Counted from the stretch's first letter, positions 10,776 to 21,572 are shown. The stretch: DNA of 64,000 nt from Symsagittifera roscoffensis (GCF_963678635.1 NC_087062.1:84468012-84532011), one strand, 5' to 3'. A program made the numbers and translations. Notes: generated by a model from the letters alone, not told the origin.

Positions 10776-11060
10776 TTAATTATTTTTCTCACAAAAAATA
10801 ATTTCTTCACAAGCAGTTTCGATTATGGCTGACTTTTTATACTTTAAGATGTGAAGAATATCTTTGTATCTAGGATTGGTTTCCTTCACGATAATATCGT
10901 AATTTTGATTATGGTGAAAGTCGATGATAATTAAGTGTAAATGGTTATCAATTGCTACGGATGGTAAAATTGCTGTTGTGACTCGGGAATAGAATTTCTT
11001 TGGGAAATGAGGACAAGATATGATTAAACAGAAATTTTGATTTAGTGTGTCAAGGAACAT
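10776..11060 (-). CDS. Small accessory protein B3 (paralogue family)
   Basis: A 94-residue intact frame. It aligns by eye along its whole length with B1 and B2: MFLDTLNQ..LIISCP start, a middle HLIIIDF strand, NPRYKDILHIL, KSAIIET, and a C-terminal EEIIFC where B1/B2 have EG[VI]HFCV. The spacing (a beta strand after the start, a central strand, a helix after NPKY, a final strand) suggests one compact domain. No domain match is known to me. It lies 65 bases after B2. Confidence 0.68.
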   Translation of the reverse strand: MFLDTLNQNFCLIISCPHFPKKFYSRVTTAILPSVAIDNHLHLIIIDFHHNQNYDIIVKETNPRYKDILHILKYKKSAIIETACEEIIFCEKNN

Positions 11061-11125
11061 TTATTTTTCTCCAAGTTTTAAATTTGGAAAGTATCCATTC
11101 AATTTTGTTGTTTCTGGTTTAATAC

Positions 11126-11419
11126 TTATACACAGAAGTGAATTCCTTCGAAATCGGTAATGACGACTGCTGAGCTATTTCCTTCCAGTAAAGAACAAAT
11201 ATAATCATATTTTTTGTTTGAAGAGTCAATTTCAATTTCTTGAACAGTTTCCTCAGGATAAGTTATTATCATAAGGTGAATGCAATCATTTGGTTTGGTT
11301 TCTGGTAATCTTGCTGATATTATTAATGCTGGTAGTTTGTTTGCATAACCTGGGAGTTGAATTAATAAACGAATGTCTCGATCCAAAATTCCTACCAACA
11401 TTTGAATGTTTGTGTTCAA
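11126..11419 (-). CDS. Small accessory protein B2 (paralogue family)
   Basis: A 97-residue intact frame, the best-preserved B member. Key positions are MLVGILDRD, HLMIITYP, EIEIDSSNKKYDYICSLL, SAVVIT and the terminal EGIHFCV. The segment EIEIDSSNKKYDYICSLL resembles the HELTILSSSNTPEITSILKK stretch of the pre-gag gene A2, which links the two groups on either side of gag-pol-env. There are 24 bases between the B1 stop and this start. Function unknown; the short length and repeated copying are reminiscent of adaptor or inhibitor proteins, but that is inference. Confidence 0.68.
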   Translation of the reverse strand: MNTNIQMLVGILDRDIRLLIQLPGYANKLPALIISARLPETKPNDCIHLMIITYPEETVQEIEIDSSNKKYDYICSLLEGNSSAVVITDFEGIHFCV

Positions 11420-11443
11420 GTAAATTCTTTGTATCGTGGTATT

Positions 11444-11720
11444 TCACACACAAAAATGAACTCCTTCTGAAGTATTTTTTATGATAGCAGATTCGTTACT
11501 TTGAAGAAACGAACAGATATAATTATATTTGGGATTCGATGATTCAATGACAGCTTCATGAATCACTTTTCCTGGGAAAACAATTAGCATGAGGCGTATA
11601 AAATTATTGGTTCCTGGTTGAGGCAAGTCAACAGCTGCTATTCGTGTAAACAGTTTTATTTGTAAGTGTGGGAAATTGAATCAATAAAAGAACTTGTCTG
11701 TCTAGTATATCGACTAGCAT
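11444..11720 (-). pseudogene. Small accessory protein B1 (paralogue family), one frame break
   Basis: The C-terminal 60 residues (NFIRLMLIVFPGK..., NPKYNYICSFL, EGVHFCV) are in one frame. The N-terminal part, starting MLVDILDRQVLLLIQFP and matching B2 closely, is in another. The shift occurs at the A-run on the coding strand at 11655-11658 and equals one surplus base. The start is set by alignment to B2. It is the first gene after env, 57 bases past the env stop. Treat it as a real gene that is broken in this copy or in this assembly. Confidence 0.6.
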
Positions 11721-11777
11721 TTAGTCAATGGGGATGCACAGTTTTCTTGAGGGCATTCTGAAATAGAAAACTGTTGC

Positions 11778-14155
11778 TTAGATTGGTGTTATAGTGTTGT
11801 TGTTGGTGGTTGGATGAGGGATTGTTGTGCTAGAGATCGTTCCTATTACACTGTTCCGTACTAAATGTTCATTTTGGTTATTTAGGTCTGGGTATAAACC
11901 AGGTTCGTTTCGCGAATCTGGTGACATTAAGGGTACTGCAGGCTCATTTCGCTCTACCATAGGTATTGAAGCAGTTCTTTCTTGGTAAATATTTTGATTT
12001 TGATGTTGTTGTCGTATTTGTTTTTGTCTTGAGTTTCGCAAATCTGATGATTCAAGATTGGAGTTTTCGTTTGAGAAAATAGAAGTAAAAACTGATAGAA
12101 CGAAAAAGTTATACGTGGCACCTAATATTATCTTCCAGAAGCTCATAGTACGATTTGTTAGCTTATTAATTTCCAAAGCTTTAATAATTGTTACTATTAT
12201 TTCTAGCAGGAATTTGAGAAAAAGAAAACAGGCAAAATAAATTCCGATTTTTTCTAGGAAAAAAGCAACAAAACCGAATGTTCCGATGAAACTATTCATG
12301 AAAAATCCTGGTGAGAGCAGAGAATCTAGATAAATTTTTTGGTTTAAACCCATTGCAGCGGTTAAAGCGTCGGAATTTGCATAATCCATGTGTCCATTTT
12401 GGAGAACAGTTCTTGTAATTTTTTTGAGAATGGATGTTGATGCTGTGTTATGAATAAGTTATCCCAAAAAGCTTTTAATTGTTTTGGGGTATACATGCCT
12501 GCGCGTCGCGAATCGTATACGGGAAATTCCGTAATATGGCCTATTTCTTGTGGAGCGAACATTAAAGGAGTCTTGAAAGGTATTGGAGCCGGCATTAATT
12601 GATACCAAGATAATTTATCATCTAAATTAAGTTGAAAGGCATTTTTGTAGCCACCAACGCAATGTATTTCGTTGGCAAAACGAAAAGTTTGGCGGGTAAT
12701 AGGGTCGACAAACATTGTTCGCCCATTGTAAAAGATCGGTATTCGATCAAAGCATTTTTCGAGAACTTTAAGAGGTGAAACTTTTTCAGGGCAGTGATAC
12801 AGCCAGCCAACTGCTCCATCGGTGTCCAAAAACATAGAGCGGTTGCCGGTTAACATGTATCCTGCAAGCCTGGTATTTTGTAAAGCTAACATCATTATTG
12901 TTAGAATTTGTGTTCTTTCGAGTTCACATTGATTCTGTAATAATGTCATTTCAGAATGCCTGAGTTGTTTAGCATTAAAGTACATTATGTAATCTAACTT
13001 TGCGCCCAGATGAAGTTCGTAATCAATTTCATCGGTACCTACATGGCGCCAAAGAGGATCCCGATTTTTATTGTTACGTTCATCATGGAGGAATGAAAAA
13101 TTACCTGATCCCAGAGGATAGTTCAAAGGTTTCACTCTTATTTGATCGTTCTCATTTATTTGCATTTGATAGTAATTTCTATCATCGTGTCGTATGTTGC
13201 TGGATTTACCAGTGTTCATATCAAAACCGCCTGAATAAGAAATAAACAAGGACTCAAAATTTGTTTTATATAATGCTCCTGGCCTGCTGCAGACTTCTTG
13301 CTGCTTGTTGTAAATGCGAATTTTGAGGTCTAAGCCATTGGGTGCCGATCCCTCACTCAGTATATGATATTGAGGGTGGTCCAACTTATTAGCGTACTTG
13401 ACCATTTTCGCTTTTTGAGAAAACAATTTTGTGACTACGCAATTTTCGGGCATGTCCCAAGTGTAAGCATAAGGGTCTAATGATGTTGATTTGCATCCGC
13501 CTTCGAGTACTGTGCATGGTAATGGGATACCGTAAGGATTTTGTACTTGTTTTGTTTCTAGATTTACTTTGAGTTGAACTTTTTGCATGTGCGTTTCGTA
13601 GCTATAGTGTTTGATTTGTCCCCTATTCTTGCATGCTGTCGAACTGTCGCCTTCTAATGATGTTCCTTCATTTCTGTGTTGTAAAATACTTTCATCCATT
13701 TTTATAATTAGTTCATGGGTGTATCCATCTTCATTCACTGTAATTTTGTTGTTCTTTGCTGCTTTTTTGCAATCTTCTGGTGGTATAATAATTTCATCGG
13801 TTATCATGTTCACATTGTGAACGATGGAAGAATGTGCCCACATTCCGCAATTATAACGAATGGGAAATGTTTTAGTTTTACACATAACTGCGTTCACGTA
13901 TGTTCTATAAGACCGTTGATATACGCTAATTGTGCTATCGGTAGTGTAAAGGTTTTCTGGGCTAACTTTACATGGGGCCACTTGATTTAAAGCATACATT
14001 TTATTTTCCTGCATGCTTGAACAATCATAGTGAATAACTTTGAGAGAATTCGATACGTTTTCCAAATCATCATTCTGTAGAATGACAAGAGGTATAAATG
14101 TTGAAAGTAGAATAGTAAATTTCATCATTATCGCGAAGTTGCTAAAAATTAGCAA
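11778..14155 (-). CDS. env: Envelope glycoprotein, chuvirus (Jingchuvirales)-type, one frame break
   Basis: A surface glycoprotein for membrane fusion, in two overlapping frames of 597 and 203 residues. The first has a hydrophobic signal peptide (MMKFTILLSTFIPLVIL), about 16 scattered cysteines, and an N-terminal block (YDCSS..., then CGMWAHSS and an EDCKK stretch) that I recognise as the hallmark of chuvirus-type glycoproteins (class III fusion fold by family). The second frame supplies a long hydrophobic segment (about residues 24-73) and a hydrophilic tail containing YPDL near 11883-11894. The two frames meet at the A-run on the coding strand at 12397-12400, a one-base shortfall. Homology to a viral glycoprotein is by motif only. 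The first Met at 14155 and a later Met pair are both possible starts. It probably uses a spliced mRNA, since it lies downstream of pol. Confidence 0.75.
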
Positions 14156-14331
14156 TAGTAAATTTTTTTGATTGGTTTTTATTGAAAGAAACCATTGTTT
14201 TTTTTTTAAAATTGACTAGTTTGATTGACCATTACGTGTGGGGTCATAGTTTGAATAATCTTTTGTATCCAAAATGGTGACCCGGAGATTACAAAATGAG
14301 TTTTTAGCTAGTGAAGACTATTAGAGATTCC

Positions 14332-17300
14332 TTAGTTGAATCCTGCTTGGTAGAAGCTGGGTTGTCGCCGATGTCTCTGAATTCTTTCATTTGTCGAGCC
14401 CGTTTGAACAGATGTCTGTCCGTTTTGAGGGTGGTGTGTTGATGTAGATGGTATATATGACAATTCATCGAAATTATTACCATTACTATCGTTTGGATAA
14501 AGAGGTGTTGAGGTTAACCTTCTCTGAGCTAATCCTGGTGTATGTGGCATTTGTATAGTTTCTGTGTTGTGCTCTTGAAATCCTGAGTCGATATTCGTTA
14601 AGGTTTTTTCTTGCTCAGTTTCATGTAGTTCTATATTATTTTCTCGTCTATGGTGTGTTTCGACAGGTAAATATTCTGATGAACCCATTGGGTTTTGAAA
14701 TGATTTGTTGGTTAGTGGTGTATTGACAATTTTATTCCTTGATTTCATTAGGTTTTCATAGAATGGTTTGTAGGACTGGTCTTTTAAAACATAGTCATTC
14801 ACCAGTTCCTTTGCTTTTTCTTCAATGGGAAAGTATTCAATTAGATGGTTTCTATGAGCTGTCTTTTTTATAGTTTGATCTGAATCTAATTGTATTTCAT
14901 AGTTTACATTCGTTACTTTATTTGTTGCCGTATATGGGCCTGATCGTAGTTCTTGTAATTTTTTTGATTTGCCATCTTCTATGGAATGGTTTTCCATCAG
15001 TACTTTTTGACCTATTTCTAAGGGTTTTCCTAATTTATATTTATTTCGATATTTGTGGATTTTGGCGTTGTTTTCAAGACTTTTCTTGTAAGCTGTATTA
15101 TAGATGTATTTAAATTGGTTCTCTCTGATAAGTAGTGAAGTGTTAATTTTTGGTTTTAATAATGGTTGTATAGCCTTATTTGATGATGTTTGTAAAGAAT
15201 GTCTATGTAATGGAAGATTAGCACAGAATTCAGAGTTGCACGTTTATTCTGAATTTCGGAGTAATCCTAGTTTTAAAGAGATTGGTATTTGAGGTTTTTG
15301 TCCGAAAACAATTTCGTATGGTGTTAATCCAGTACTTGCGTTGATAGTGGTGTTATGAGCGAAAGCGAATTTCGCAGCTAGATCACTCCAATTTCCCTTT
15401 GCTTGATCAAAGAAAATTCTAAAATGTGTTCCTAGATGTTTGTTTTGTATTTCCACTTTACCATTTGTCCATGGTGAATATGCGGTTCTGGGAGCATGTG
15501 TTATTCCTAGTTCATGAAGCCAACTAGTAAAATCTTCGTTCATGAAAGCTGTTCCTTTATCATAAACTAGTTTTTGTGGAATACCAAATGTGAGAATAAA
15601 TTTTTCTAAAGTTTTAATTGTTTCAAATGCGGTAGTGTTAGCTACTGGATATACTTGGAGGAATCGAGAAAATGAATCTACTACAACTAAACAATGTTTC
15701 TTTCCGTTTGATGTAGGATTAATTGGTCCCTAATGATCTATGTGTACAGTATGAAACGGGAAAGGTACTGTATCCGTCCATTGTTCTAACGGTGCTTGGT
15801 TAAGATCGTGACGTTTGTGTTTATTTTTTTGACAGTCAAGACATCCTGCTATTAACTGGGTTATCCATTTATACATGCCTGGCCAAAAGAAAAATCGTTT
15901 TATATTCGCAATGGTTTTGTCTTTTCCTACATGACCTGCTAACTGATCTGTATGTGCCAATTCAAATGTTTTTATAAAAAGTGACATAGGTACACAAATT
16001 TTAATTTCTTTTACTTCGGGATTATCTGATGCTTGTTCAATGCAAAGAATATTTCCTATTAATAGTAAAGTTTCAAATTTGTTTAGATATGAAGATAAAG
16101 CTCTTGGTTGTCTATAGTGTATATTTTTTGAGTCTTTGTTTTTGTTTCTTACTAATTCTTTTACGATTTTTATGACTGCGTCGGTGTCTTGTTCTTTGGC
16201 AATAAGTTCTGTGTTTAAATCTATATTTTTTCTTAGGTTGTTGAAACTAGTAAATATCTGAGTAAGGTTATTCTTGTTTGTAAGTGTTTCGTTAGGCAGT
16301 TTGGTTGCAAGTTTTTGTTTTCTAGTTTATTGGTTAATTGTTCACATAATGCAATTTCATCGTTTAGTAAACATTCTTGGATTATCTCATCTTGTTCATT
16401 AATCGTTTCAAAATATAAGAGGTCGGACTGGTCTTCAATATCGTAATTTGACATATAATCCCCAAATTGGGTTGGGTTGGTGTTCAATTCGAAGGACAAT
16501 TCGGAGTAGTTATGATCTGATTCTTCGTCACTTGCATTATTATTTGGTACTTTGTTTTGAATCATTCTAACTTGGTTGATAGCTGAACCTTGTATAAAGC
16601 AAGAACTTATATCAGTTAGTGAGCAAATTTGTTCTTTTTTTGTTTCTTTGGGTATTTTGATTAATTTGTCGTTATTTATTTTGAATCTAGTTACACCATT
16701 CTTATCTTGTTTAATAACAGGAAAAAATTCATCGCTGGGTCCTTTTTCGGTATCATGTACTATGAAGTATTTTTCTTCGTAGCCATTTTTGTCGTAAAAT
16801 AAAATGTCTTTGGGAATTTTTTTATGTTTAAGTTGGTGTTTGTCTAAATCTTTAGTTGTTACATTTCTGCTTAAAATATCTGGGAATGCTAGGTTTTTTC
16901 CTTCGGTCCAAATAATTTTTAAATTTTGGAATTGTGATATAACCAATTGATATCTAAAATATCTATGGGAGAGTTTACCTCTTCTTCCCCAAAGGTAAAT
17001 CAAAGCTTCGTGATCAGTATAGAGATATATTAGATGTGGTGAACCTAATAAATAGTGTTCGTATGTTTGTAGAGCTGATACAACACCGCAAAGCTCTCTA
17101 GCTGTTGTTGACATTTTTTGTTCCTCTTTGTTATATACTCTTGAATTAAAGGATATAATACGTTTTCCTTCTGGGAATTCTTGTACCAATATTGAACCTA
17201 TTCCTATTGATGATGAGTCTACGTGTACATGGAAAGGATATCTTGTGTCTGGTATTGCTAAGATTGTATCGGCGCTAATTCTTTCTTTTATTTTGTTAAA

Positions 17301-19387
17301 CAATTTTTCATGATCTTGTGTCCATTTAAAAAGGGATCATTTCGTATCAAATCATAGAAAGGCTTTGAGTCTACATGTAAGTTCTTTATATACATACTAT
17401 AAAATCCTAAACAACCTAACACTCTCATTACATCTCTTTTGTTCTCTGGCGATTTCAATGCTTTGAGATCATCTACCTTTTTTTTGACTGGTTGTATGCC
17501 ATTTTTACTTATTACATGTCCTAAAAACTGTACTCTTCTCAAAAAAAATTGTGTCTTTTCTGGTTGAGCTTTTAATCCTGATTTTCTTAATAAGTCATGG
17601 TATGTAGCAATGATGTCGAACATTTCTTCTACAGTTTGTGCTTGCATTATTGTATCGTCTATATAGGTTACTGCTTGATTTCTTTTTATTAAGGGTGCAA
17701 AATGTATTGTCATTATTCTACTGAAGAAATTTGGTAGACCACATAATCCGTAAAAACCTCGTTTAAAAGTATATTGTTTTGATCCAATTAAAAGCTTGTT
17801 AATTGTTGTGTTTCTTCTGTTAAAGGTACTTGATTGTATGCTGAGCATAAATCACTCGTGGTGAAGAAATTTCCTTTTAGCTTAGTGATGAGCGATCCTA
17901 TTGGTTCTAATGGCCATGAATAACGACTTAAGTCAGTTATTGAGTTCAGGTATCTCGCATCGATAACGAGCTTGACTATGTTCCCTTTTGGAAGTATTAT
18001 AATTGGATTTATAAATTCTGATCCCATTTCGGTATTACTTCCCATTTCTCTAATTATTCCTGATTTACATAGTTGGTCTAGTAAGTCATTCAATTTTTCT
18101 TGGTAATGCAATGAAACTCTTGATGGTCTTTGTTTAGTCAATACAGAGTTTGGTAAAAGCTTTACGTGGAATTTTTGCTTTATTAGTCCTACGTCGTATT
18201 TATGTTGTGAATATACGTCTTTATTCTGTAATAGCATATTCATTAGGTCTTGTAATTGATTTTGGTCTATATCAGAGTGAGTAAAGTCAAACTTTTTTAG
18301 AAACTCTTGTTTTGTCTTGTCAAACTTTTTCTGGATTTCATGAATTTGTATATTTGTAAAATGTGTTTGGGAGTTTAGTTCAGATTTCGGTTTCAGGTCC
18401 TTCAATTCCTTGCTGAAATATGTTTCTAGTTCGTATTTATTTGTATAATCTAGTTCTTTTTGTTTCAAAAGTTCCTTGTTTTTCTTTTTTGAATTTTTAT
18501 GATTTTCACCAATTGATGCATTTTTGAAAAACAGTTGATCTTTTGATTGCTCGCTTACATGAAAAATATGATCTAGATGTTCGTTTTTGTTGAACAAAAC
18601 TTCCATAAAAGTTATATTGTCTGCGACGCTGTAAATTGTTTTTGAATCAGTTTCAATGTCTTCGAAAGTTTGTCCATTTGAGCCTTTGGATATAATGACC
18701 TTCGATTCTTTAGGGTTGTTTAACATTATAGGTAACGTTTTCTCGTCATGGTTACAATAGGTGTTATAAGTATATATTCCTTTTTGTTGTAGATCTTTAT
18801 CTAGTTTGAACGATGTTCCCTTTTTGAAAACTTTGTCAGCTGGGGATATTGAAATGACACGAGTTGATTTTGGTGCTAAAGTTATAGTTTGGTCTAAAAG
18901 TACATTCTGATAACTACTTATAAATGGATAGCTTTTGCTTTTTATATTTCTGATAGCGACTGATACTCCTGGGTACATTTTGAGTTCTAGTTTCGGTGTT
19001 GAAAAGTCGATCGATTTAGTTGAATTAGAGAGGAAATCCATACCTAATATATTAAGTTTGCATCCGTCCTTGGCCGCAACCCATGCTCGAATTTTTACAA
19101 AATAATCACCTTTACTGTCAAAACTAGCGTTAAAATTTGTATATCCTAAGAGTTTGAGTTTTTGTCCATTAACAGCAAATGTTTTGGATTGTGCTTTAGT
19201 AAGTGTCAACTTTTGTATTTTTGCGTATTCTAAATAGGTATCATAATTTAACAGTGAACAAGTTGCTCCAGTATCTACTAAAAATTGGGTTTCAAGGCCG
19301 TTATTTTTATTTTTGTCTCCGACGGGATGTTGATATAGATTAATATACATTTGTGACTTTTTATCTTGCGGAGACTGTTCTAGTTTA
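14332..19387 (-). CDS. pol: Pol polyprotein: protease, RT, RNase H, integrase (three frame breaks, two stops)
   Basis: It is read after a -1 shift from gag. An aspartic protease motif DTGATC lies near 19275. Reverse transcriptase follows, with SDLCSAYNQ (catalytic Asp near 17853) and YIDD at 17654-17665. RNase H begins with HVDSSS near 17225 and includes YTDHEAL. The integrase zinc domain (H-x4-H, then CLDCQ) lies at about 15955-15830. The integrase core has Asp in HIDH, Asp in VYDKG and Glu in GKVEIQ, with exactly 35 residues between the last two. A C-terminal GPY/F motif (SGPYTA) lies near 14940, and the tail is long and hydrophilic. Breaks: A/T runs at 17790-17793, 17328-17332 and 16300-16302, each a one-base shortfall; in-frame stops at 15730-15732 and 15244-15246. 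All catalytic residues remain. A roughly 190-residue acidic/polar insert sits between RNase H and the integrase zinc domain. Confidence 0.92.
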
Positions 19388-20727
19388 AAGTAAGTTCCTC
19401 GCCTTCGTCATCGCTGTAATAGCCATGGATTTTATTCTCACTAAATTTTACTTTAGGGTTTCTGTCTCGACTATTTTCTCTGGAGGATGGTTTTGAATCA
19501 CCTAGGGATCTTGCTTGATTATTGTAGGATGGGAATTTATTTTCGTGAGGTCTGTTTTGGTATCGCGTTCGATAATTGTCTTGTGAAGATGATCTTCTAT
19601 TTCGATCGGGTATAGAATTGCTTCTGTTCTTATTTTGATTATAGTTGTTTGAGGCTGTGTTGTAAGTATTATAACGATTTGGGTTATTTTGATCGTTAAA
19701 TCTATTATTGAAATTTCTATCTCTTGATCCAAAACTTTGAGATCGAGATCTATCGAAAATATTTGTTCTGTTATTGAACTGTCTAGGATACGGAGAATAT
19801 GGTCTGTTATTGTTATTTCGCTGATTATAGCCATTGTATCGATTGTTATAACTATTTTCTTCTCGAGGCCTAGATCTCCTATTATAATTGTCTGAGAATT
19901 TTTCACGATACTGAGGTGGTTTTCTGTTTTGATCTTTGTGGTCTCTATATTTAAAACAAACACTGATAGTATGACCTGACCTACGACACCATTTACAAAA
20001 TCGGGTATGGTTTTGTTTATTTCTGGGTTCATTTGGATTATAGGCTGCATTTATTTTATGATCTTTCATTAGTCGTGTTAACTCCTTAAGCTGATCCTTT
20101 ATTCCTTCTATCTCCAACTTATTATCAACACTACTTGAGGCTGTTCCAGTAAACTCACTACTTACTGCAAAACTTAAGTCTTTTGATGCAAAATGATCTT
20201 TTAATTGTTGCCGGTGGATTCTCAATTAGGAATTGATGAGCCTTTTGTTTCAAGCCTGGCGGGCTTAAGCCGCGTACAAAGAATTCCATTTTCTTTGCTG
20301 TTCTTTGATCATCATTAAAAGTTGGATTAGGCCATCCACGGTCTACCGCGGTGCTTAATCTATGTATGTAGCTTTTATTGAATTCATCAGGTTGTCTTTT
20401 TATGTTTTCTGCTTCTATTCGTCTCCTATACTTATCTTTATCATCAGTGAATCTATCTATGAATTGATCTCTTATATCATTCCAAGGTAAGTTTGATGCT
20501 AATCCCTGATACCATTGAGCGGCTGGACCTCTTAATATTGAACCAAATAAGGCTCTTTGTCTGTTATCATATGCGTCTTGTTCGTCACCTGCATCTCCTG
20601 GTCTAGTGCCTAGGGAAAATGCTACCTTTTTCTCTACTATATCAAGAAAATCTCTTGCATCTTCATTCGGATCTAAGCCGGTAAACTTTTCGAGAGCTAA
20701 ATCTGGGTATGCTACTACGTTTGCCAT
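19380..20727 (-). CDS. gag: Gag polyprotein (capsid and zinc-knuckle nucleocapsid), one frame break
   Basis: The first 180 residues hold a Ty3-type capsid region (FTGLDPNEDARDFL, GPAAQWYQGL, IRDQFIDRF, FVRGLSPPGLKQ). After a shift at the A-run on the coding strand at 20199-20202 (one surplus base) the frame continues to a CX2CX4HX4C zinc knuckle (CKWCRRSGHTISVC, at about 19958-20000). A roughly 180-residue Arg/Asn/Tyr/Ser-rich tail follows, suited to RNA binding. The start is the first Met, 93 bases after the A2 stop; it gives a proper capsid N-terminus. The last codons are the slippery site. The tail resembles that of the gag at the right edge of the window in composition and knuckle sequence, indicating related lineages. 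Confidence 0.9.
19383..19389 (-). promoter_or_regulatory. Gag-pol -1 ribosomal frameshift heptamer TTTAAAC
   Basis: In the gag frame the codons are TTA AAC followed at once by the gag stop TAG. The heptamer T-TTA-AAC is a canonical X-XXY-YYZ slippery site. Slipping one base back opens the pol frame, which is open upstream of its first Met. I did not identify a downstream pseudoknot. Confidence 0.82.
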
Positions 20728-20820
20728 CTTTGTTTAATTCTCTCAATGTTTTGTTAACAATATATAAAGGGTTTGGATGTGTTGTGTACTGATCAATTGT
20801 TCGGACTGAAATAATTGTAT

Positions 20821-21105
20821 TTAAGTTACAATGAAGTTTGCTGGGTTCAATGAATACGAATTTTTGTTAGATAGATCAATAGTGCTATGGGGCTGATTAA
20901 GCTTTTTTAAGATGGAAGTTATTTCTGGGGTATTGCTGCTGGAAAGAATGGTTAATTCGTGAATATTTTTCTGTGGGTGTTTGGACAAAATTGTGATTTG
21001 ATCTTTTTGGATATTGGTGATATACCAAATAATTTTTGTGGATTTATTTTTCAATTTTAGTTTTAAATTAAATGCTGTTGTATTTACTTGATAAAAGTTG
21101 GTCAT
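20821..21105 (-). CDS. Small pre-gag protein A2
   Basis: A 94-residue intact frame, paralogous to A1. Shared blocks are NLKLKL, a K-I-IWYIT strand, ITILSKHP, HEL, TPEI..IL and a closing P-x-x-x-I stretch. It sits between the leader and gag and, like A1, precedes gag on the genomic RNA, so scanning ribosomes would meet it first. The IWYIT and HELTILSS strands followed by a short helix give it the same outline as the post-env B family. No known domain is recognised. Confidence 0.68.
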   Translation of the reverse strand: MTNFYQVNTTAFNLKLKLKNKSTKIIWYITNIQKDQITILSKHPQKNIHELTILSSSNTPEITSILKKLNQPHSTIDLSNKNSYSLNPANFIVT

Positions 21106-21287
21106 AGCATTTTACATCCTTTTAGGGACATAAATATTTATCTAGGGAATGATAAACAATATAAAAAAATATTTAAATTTTTCTTATGAACTTGTTATTA
21201 TTTTTAACTTTTGTTAAGGAAAATTTTGTGTTTTTAATTAAAAATGATTAAAATGCAAGTAGTTTTGTGCTTGGGTATATTATGATA

Positions 21288-21572
21288 TCAAAAAGCAATC
21301 GGGAGTGAAGCAATTAATCGCTCTTCCGGTATACAAATTATGTTATTTGGTATTTTTATTTGCTGAAGAATTGTGTCAATTTCTGGAGTATATCGACGAA
21401 AGAAGACGTATAATTCGTGTTTATCTTCGTTAGGGTGTTTTGCTAATATACTAATATGATTTTTTTCAGTGTTAGTGATATACCATATGATGTTAGAGAC
21501 TTTATTTCCTAATTTGAGCTTTAAATTTATTGTACTGACGTCAATTTTAAAATGTGTTGACATTAATTTCAC
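21288..21572 (-). CDS. Small pre-gag protein A1
   Basis: A 94-residue intact frame and the first gene after the leader. By eye it is about 40-50% identical to A2 (NLKLKLGNK, IIWYITN, HISILAKHPNE, TPEIDTIL). Two tandem paralogues upstream of gag are unusual for a Ty3-type element; the related elements further right also have two ORFs before gag, though of different sequence. The first Met is followed by a second at residue 3; either could serve. Function unknown. Confidence 0.68.
   Translation of the reverse strand: MKLMSTHFKIDVSTINLKLKLGNKVSNIIWYITNTEKNHISILAKHPNEDKHELYVFFRRYTPEIDTILQQIKIPNNIICIPEERLIASLPIAF

Noticed and set aside
12362-12400. Env frame change considered as programmed frameshifting
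   Set aside because: No slippery heptamer in the right phase is present, and the change falls in an A-run like the other accidental breaks.
15244-15732. UAG/UAA read as an amino acid (alternative code) to explain stops in integrase
   Set aside because: The gag stop and all accessory-gene stops behave as terminators, and the GPCR exon ends with a normal stop, so nonsense changes are simpler.
19502-20050. 182-codon Ile/Thr-rich minus-strand ORF inside gag
   Set aside because: It overlaps the zinc-knuckle and Arg/Asn-rich region in another frame and has a low-complexity composition caused by that sequence.
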